Assembly: GCA_002723015.1 (NCBI GenBank)
Contig: PBNG01000038.1
Span: 112,790 to 123,223 of the forward strand
Length of the DNA: 10,434 nucleotides
Source of the DNA: Roseibacillus sp.
GTDB taxonomy: Bacteria; Verrucomicrobiota; Verrucomicrobiae; Verrucomicrobiales; Akkermansiaceae
Direction: 5' to 3'
This document shows positions 7,630 to 10,434 of the stretch, in pieces (the stretch's first letter is position 1; the number at the start of each line of letters is the position of its first letter). The notes beneath the pieces were generated by a model, which searched no databases, had not been told where the DNA came from, and was given only the letters and a program-made list of their open reading frames with translations. Both the position numbers and the translations under genes were made by a program.

Positions 7630-9017
7630 TCACCTTTGCTGACTCCAGCCCGTACAGTCGCCGCTCGTTCCTGCAGGTAGGAAGCCTCGGGCTGGGTGGC
7701 CTCTCGCTCTCCCAGTTGATGGGCTGGAGAGCTTCCGCTGCCAAAGCAGGAATTCCGCTCAAGAACAAATCGGTGGTCTTCCTCTTCATGCACGGTGGGC
7801 CACCTCAACAGGAGACCTTTGATCCTAAAATGGAAGCCCCGGCCGAGATCCGCAGCTCCACCGGTGAAGTTAAGACCACCATTCCCGGGGTTACCTTCGG
7901 TGGCACGTTCGAAAAACTGGCTGAGCGGGCCAGGAGGCTGGCCATCGTCAGATCCTACACCACTGGAAACGGGAATCACGATATAAAGCCTATCGTCGGC
8001 AAGGATTCTCTGGGGGCTAACATTGGCTCACTCTATGCACGGGTCGCCGGCGCCAATGTTCCAGCAACCGGCATGCCTCGAAACGTCGCTCTTTTCCCAC
8101 GGGCCATCGACGCCGGTTCCCAAGAGCGCGTCAAACAGTTCGGCAACTTCCTCGCCCACGGCACGGTAGGTTCCTCCTGCGCACCCTTTGCTCCTGGCAG
8201 CACGAAAAATGACCTCCAGGGTGACATGACGATGTGGATGTCGAGACAACGCCTTGAGGACAGGATGTATCTTCTCGACAAGATTGATGGACTCAAGAGA
8301 GCACTTGACCATGGCGCCGCCGATGGGCTCGGTGAGCTACAGAAGCAGGCGGTCAACATGATCACCGGGGGCATTTCCGAGGCATTTGATCTCTCTAAAG
8401 AAGACCCCCTGACCATCGCCCGTTACGATACCGCAGCTCTGATTAATCCCAACTCAATCAGTAAATCATGGAACAACCATCGGAATTACAGAGACCATGG
8501 GCAAACCCTCGGCAAACTCATGCTGCTGGCCCGCCGCCTGTGTGAGCGGGGAGCCGGGTTCGTAACGGTCACCACCAATTTCGTTTGGGACTTCCACTCC
8601 GATAAAAATAATGCCGGCGCCGCGGAGGGAATGGATTATTGTGGCATTCCATTCGACCATGCTGTGTCGGCCTTTCTGGATGACCTTGAGGACCGCGGAC
8701 TGAGTGATCAGATTCTTCTCGTGTGCTGTGGGGAAATGGGTCGACCACCTAAGCTTCAGAAGAATGGGGGCCGGAATCACTGGGGGCGACTCGCTCCTCT
8801 GATGCTTGCGGGTGGAGGGCTCCGGATGGGGCAGGTCATCGGCGAATCCTCTCCCGATGCAGGAGAACCGGCTTCCAATCCCGTCACAAATGAGAACCTC
8901 ATCGGAACAATATTGCACACCCTCTTGGATGTGGGAGAGGTTCGCCTGATGGAAAATCTTCCCCGAGACGTCCATCAACTGGTGACGACTGCTCCTACGA
9001 TCAAGGGCCTTGGCTGA
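7626..9017 (+). CDS. DUF1501 family protein, Tat-exported, alkaline-phosphatase/sulfatase-like fold
   Basis: The product is 463 residues. Its ATG overlaps the TGA of the previous gene (ATGA) with no strong Shine-Dalgarno, pointing to coupled translation. Residues 11-17 are SRRSFLQ, a twin-arginine motif, followed by a Gly/Leu-rich hydrophobic stretch, so export through Tat is expected. Family landmarks appear in order: VVFLFMHGGPPQQETFDPK (50-68), GNHD (116-119), WDFHSD (321-326), FDHAVSAFLDDLEDRGL (343-359), QILLVCCGEMGRPPK (362-376), GGRNHWGRL (381-389) and LAGGGLRMGQVIG (394-406). DUF1501 is related in sequence to the alkaline phosphatase/sulfatase superfamily and is abundant in Planctomycetota and Verrucomicrobiota, usually beside DUF1549/DUF1553 genes as here; its substrate is not known to me. 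Length is normal for the family. It is the last gene of the operon. Confidence 0.93.
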   Translation: MITFADSSPYSRRSFLQVGSLGLGGLSLSQLMGWRASAAKAGIPLKNKSVVFLFMHGGPPQQETFDPKMEAPAEIRSSTGEVKTTIPGVTFGGTFEKLAERARRLAIVRSYTTGNGNHDIKPIVGKDSLGANIGSLYARVAGANVPATGMPRNVALFPRAIDAGSQERVKQFGNFLAHGTVGSSCAPFAPGSTKNDLQGDMTMWMSRQRLEDRMYLLDKIDGLKRALDHGAADGLGELQKQAVNMITGGISEAFDLSKEDPLTIARYDTAALINPNSISKSWNNHRNYRDHGQTLGKLMLLARRLCERGAGFVTVTTNFVWDFHSDKNNAGAAEGMDYCGIPFDHAVSAFLDDLEDRGLSDQILLVCCGEMGRPPKLQKNGGRNHWGRLAPLMLAGGGLRMGQVIGESSPDAGEPASNPVTNENLIGTILHTLLDVGEVRLMENLPRDVHQLVTTAPTIKGLG

Positions 9018-9020
9018 GCA

Positions 9021-9052
9021 CGGGAGATTACTGGATCGCCAGAACTCTCCCG
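9021..9052 (+). terminator. Terminator-like hairpin after the DUF1501 gene
   Basis: It begins 4 bases after the DUF1501 stop. CGGGAGA (9021-9027) pairs perfectly with TCTCCCG (9046-9052). Inside it, CTGG (9031-9034) pairs with CCAG (9039-9042) around an ATCG loop, leaving a 3x3 internal loop. No T-run follows, so this is not a classical intrinsic terminator. It could instead stabilise the operon mRNA 3' end or cause weak termination. Confidence 0.45.
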
Positions 9053-9064
9053 CCCGGGTATACT
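9036..9064 (+). promoter_or_regulatory. Candidate sigma70-type promoter for the SDR gene, possibly leaderless
   Basis: TATACT at 9059-9064 matches the -10 consensus at 5 of 6 bases. TCGCCA at 9036-9041, 17 bases upstream, matches the -35 consensus at 4 of 6. The gene's ATG begins at 9073, only 8 bases after the -10, so the predicted transcript start (about 9071-9073) falls at or next to the start codon. No Shine-Dalgarno is visible before the ATG, as expected for a leaderless mRNA. The -35 overlaps the 3' half of the hairpin just described. Confidence 0.45.
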
Positions 9065-9072
9065 GCGTCTAG

Positions 9073-9864
9073 ATGAACGGCATTGAAGACAAGCGCATTC
9101 TGGTAACTGGGGCCAGTTCTGGAATAGGTCAGGCAATCGCCATCCGCCTCGCTGCAGAGGGTGGCCGGGTGGGAATCAATTATTTTCGGAGTCAGGAAGG
9201 GGCAGAGACAACGAGGAATGAAATCCAGAGTGCTGGCTCCCAGCACGCCCCCATCCTTCTCCGGGCCGATCTCGCGAAGGAGAAGGAGGTGGATGCCATG
9301 TTCGATCGATTCCTGGACGAAATGGGAGGAATCGATATCCTGATTAATAACGCTGCATGGCAGGTCGAATCTCCCAGTCATGAGACTTCCCGCAGCGATT
9401 TTGAGGCCATCCTCGCCACAAATCTGACGGGAGCATTCCAATGCGCACAACGCGCCCTGTCAGATCTTCGCCAAGGCGAACGGGCGGGGGTGATCATCAA
9501 TATCTCAAGCGTTCATGAAATCATTCCAAAGCCCGGCTTCATCGGTTACTCGGTAAGCAAGGGTGGAATGCAGAATCTCACGACAACTCTCGCATTGGAA
9601 TATGCGCCGCACGGAATCAGGGTCAATGGCGTAGCTCCTGGCGCTACCATTACCCCCATCAACCGCGCGTGGATTGACGATCCCAAGGCCCGCGCAGATG
9701 TAGAAAGCCATATCCCCATGGGACGCTCCGGCACTCCGGAAGAAATGGCGGGTCTGACCGCCTACCTCTGCTCCGACGAGGCCTCCTACATCACAGGGCA
9801 GACCATCTTCATTGATGGGGGCCTTACCCTCTACCCGGAGTTCGGCACTAACTGGTCCTCCTGA
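9073..9864 (+). CDS. Short-chain dehydrogenase/reductase, glucose 1-dehydrogenase-like
   Basis: The product is 263 residues, a normal length for a classical SDR, and is predicted cytoplasmic with no signal peptide. The Rossmann cofactor loop is TGASSGIG (12-19). NNAA is at 92-95, the structural/catalytic Asn is N117 (ATNLTG), and the catalytic Ser-Tyr-Lys are S146, Y159 and K163 (YSVSK). PG at 189-190 and the C-terminal DGGLTLYPEF complete the fold. The end of the protein, together with YITGQTIFIDGG, resembles Bacillus-type glucose 1-dehydrogenases, which oxidise beta-D-glucose to gluconolactone with NAD(P)+. The Arg in NYFRSQEGAE (R39) would fit NADP use. Substrates cannot be assigned securely from SDR sequence alone; another sugar or a 3-oxoacyl substrate is possible. 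The gene lies 55 bases after the operon with its own promoter-like element and converges on the gene downstream. Confidence 0.9.
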   Translation: MNGIEDKRILVTGASSGIGQAIAIRLAAEGGRVGINYFRSQEGAETTRNEIQSAGSQHAPILLRADLAKEKEVDAMFDRFLDEMGGIDILINNAAWQVESPSHETSRSDFEAILATNLTGAFQCAQRALSDLRQGERAGVIINISSVHEIIPKPGFIGYSVSKGGMQNLTTTLALEYAPHGIRVNGVAPGATITPINRAWIDDPKARADVESHIPMGRSGTPEEMAGLTAYLCSDEASYITGQTIFIDGGLTLYPEFGTNWSS

Positions 9865-9894
9865 TTACTACTTACTGTCCTGGCAGGCCCCGGA

Positions 9895-10434
9895 CTATTC
9901 TACCGGTTGGAGCACTGCCGCATGGCGACTGGCCCGCGGATCACCTGCCGCATGCAGAAGATCGGTATTCCGGTCATGCAACAGCATGACGGGAGCGGCA
10001 ATTGCCCCACCCACGATTTCAATCTGGTGTCCGCGACCGGAAAGGTTCCTTCCTACCGCCTCCGGGATGGTATCCTGCAGGGTCACCTGCCCCAGCCCAG
10101 AAATCTCACGCTTCCGGTTCGGATCGAAAGAGTTCTCGTAGTGCCGTGTGCTGAAACGTGCACAGGACACGGCTTCTTTCGGACTCATTCCAAATTCGAG
10201 CACATTCAGCAGACAGTTCAAGGTAGTCTGGTCCTGCAAGTCTCCTCCAGCCACGCTGATAGCCATTACAGGGGACCCATCCTTGAGCACCAGGGTCGGC
10301 GTCAGGGTGATCCGGGGACGTTTACCCGCCTCGATCCGATTCGGATGCCCGGATGTAGTGTTGAGACTGCGAAGTCGATTGCCGTGAGCTACCCCGAGGG
10401 GAGCGCAGATGTGATAGGGACGATTTCCACTCGG
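9895..10434 (-). CDS. Gamma-glutamyltransferase, C-terminal part (5' end beyond window)
   Basis: Reading the minus strand from 10434 gives 179 residues in an unbroken frame ending in TAG at 9895-9897. They match the C-terminal half of the small subunit of gamma-glutamyltransferases: HPNRIEAGKRPRITLTP, then LVLKDGSPVM, the AGGD motif (Gly-Gly at 10243-10248, equivalent to the oxyanion-region glycines of the family), LLNVLEFGMSPKEAVSCARF and the closing GDPRASRHAAVLQ. The nucleophilic Thr and the large subunit would be encoded upstream, outside the window. The enzyme family autocleaves and transfers or hydrolyses gamma-glutamyl groups, for example from glutathione, usually outside the cytoplasm. 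In place of the Ser-Ser of the E. coli enzyme (LSSMSP) this protein has Ile-Thr (RITLTP). A GTG at 10288-10290 is an internal Val codon, not the start. The gene converges on the SDR gene across 30 bases. Confidence 0.9.
   Translation of the reverse strand, partial: PSGNRPYHICAPLGVAHGNRLRSLNTTSGHPNRIEAGKRPRITLTPTLVLKDGSPVMAISVAGGDLQDQTTLNCLLNVLEFGMSPKEAVSCARFSTRHYENSFDPNRKREISGLGQVTLQDTIPEAVGRNLSGRGHQIEIVGGAIAAPVMLLHDRNTDLLHAAGDPRASRHAAVLQPVE

Noticed and set aside
9812..10141. Plus-strand open frame of 109 codons beyond the SDR gene
   Set aside because: It overlaps the SDR end and runs antisense to the gamma-glutamyltransferase, whose conserved C-terminal motifs are clear; the plus-strand translation resembles nothing I know.
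9895..10290. A complete small gene starting at the GTG at 10288-10290 on the minus strand
   Set aside because: The frame continues to the window edge and the 48 extra residues (HPNRIEAGKRPRITLTP and before) are conserved gamma-glutamyltransferase sequence, so the GTG is an internal Val codon.
1..10434. CRISPR arrays, tRNA or rRNA genes, insertion sequences, phage genes and defence systems
   Set aside because: I looked for regular direct repeats, cloverleaf-like segments, transposase or integrase motifs and terminal inverted repeats and saw none; only 85 bases of the window lie between genes.

Overview
The window looks like a chromosomal segment from a bacterium of the PVC group (Planctomycetota, or possibly Verrucomicrobiota). 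It is moderately GC-rich and almost entirely coding. Four consecutive plus-strand genes carry domain families that are strongly expanded in those phyla: planctomycete-type cytochrome c domains, DUF1549/DUF1553, PPC-type beta domains, WD40 propellers and DUF1501. The phylum is inferred from domain content, not from a marker gene.

Layout. Positions 1-9017 hold a tight four-gene operon: (1) a DUF1549/DUF1553 protein with bacterial Ig-like domains and two heme-c-type motifs, cut off at its 5' end by the window edge; (2) a secreted PPC/Ig-like protein with a charged coiled coil near its C-terminus; (3) a secreted protein with an N-terminal cytochrome c domain and 14 WD40-like blades, split 7+7 by a coiled coil of about 170 residues; (4) a Tat-exported DUF1501 protein. 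Genes 1 and 2 are 13 bases apart, while 2/3 and 3/4 overlap by ATGA. A 55-base gap (9018-9072) follows, holding a terminator-like hairpin and a promoter-like element whose -10 lies so close to the next ATG that the transcript may be leaderless. Next comes a short-chain dehydrogenase resembling glucose 1-dehydrogenase (9073-9864, plus). After a 30-base convergent gap lies the 3' part of a gamma-glutamyltransferase gene on the minus strand (9895 to beyond the window).

How the genes may work together. Genes 2-4 have visible export signals (Sec, Sec, Tat). Gene 1 very likely has one upstream of the window, because it carries periplasmic heme motifs. The operon therefore probably makes an extracytoplasmic assembly: up to three covalent heme sites, several beta-sandwich and propeller scaffolds, and an alkaline-phosphatase-fold-like DUF1501 protein. 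The biochemical role of such clusters is not established as far as I know; roles in degrading complex polymers or in electron transfer are only suggestions. The dehydrogenase and the gamma-glutamyltransferase look like independent metabolic genes. I saw no RNA genes, CRISPR arrays, insertion sequences or phage genes.
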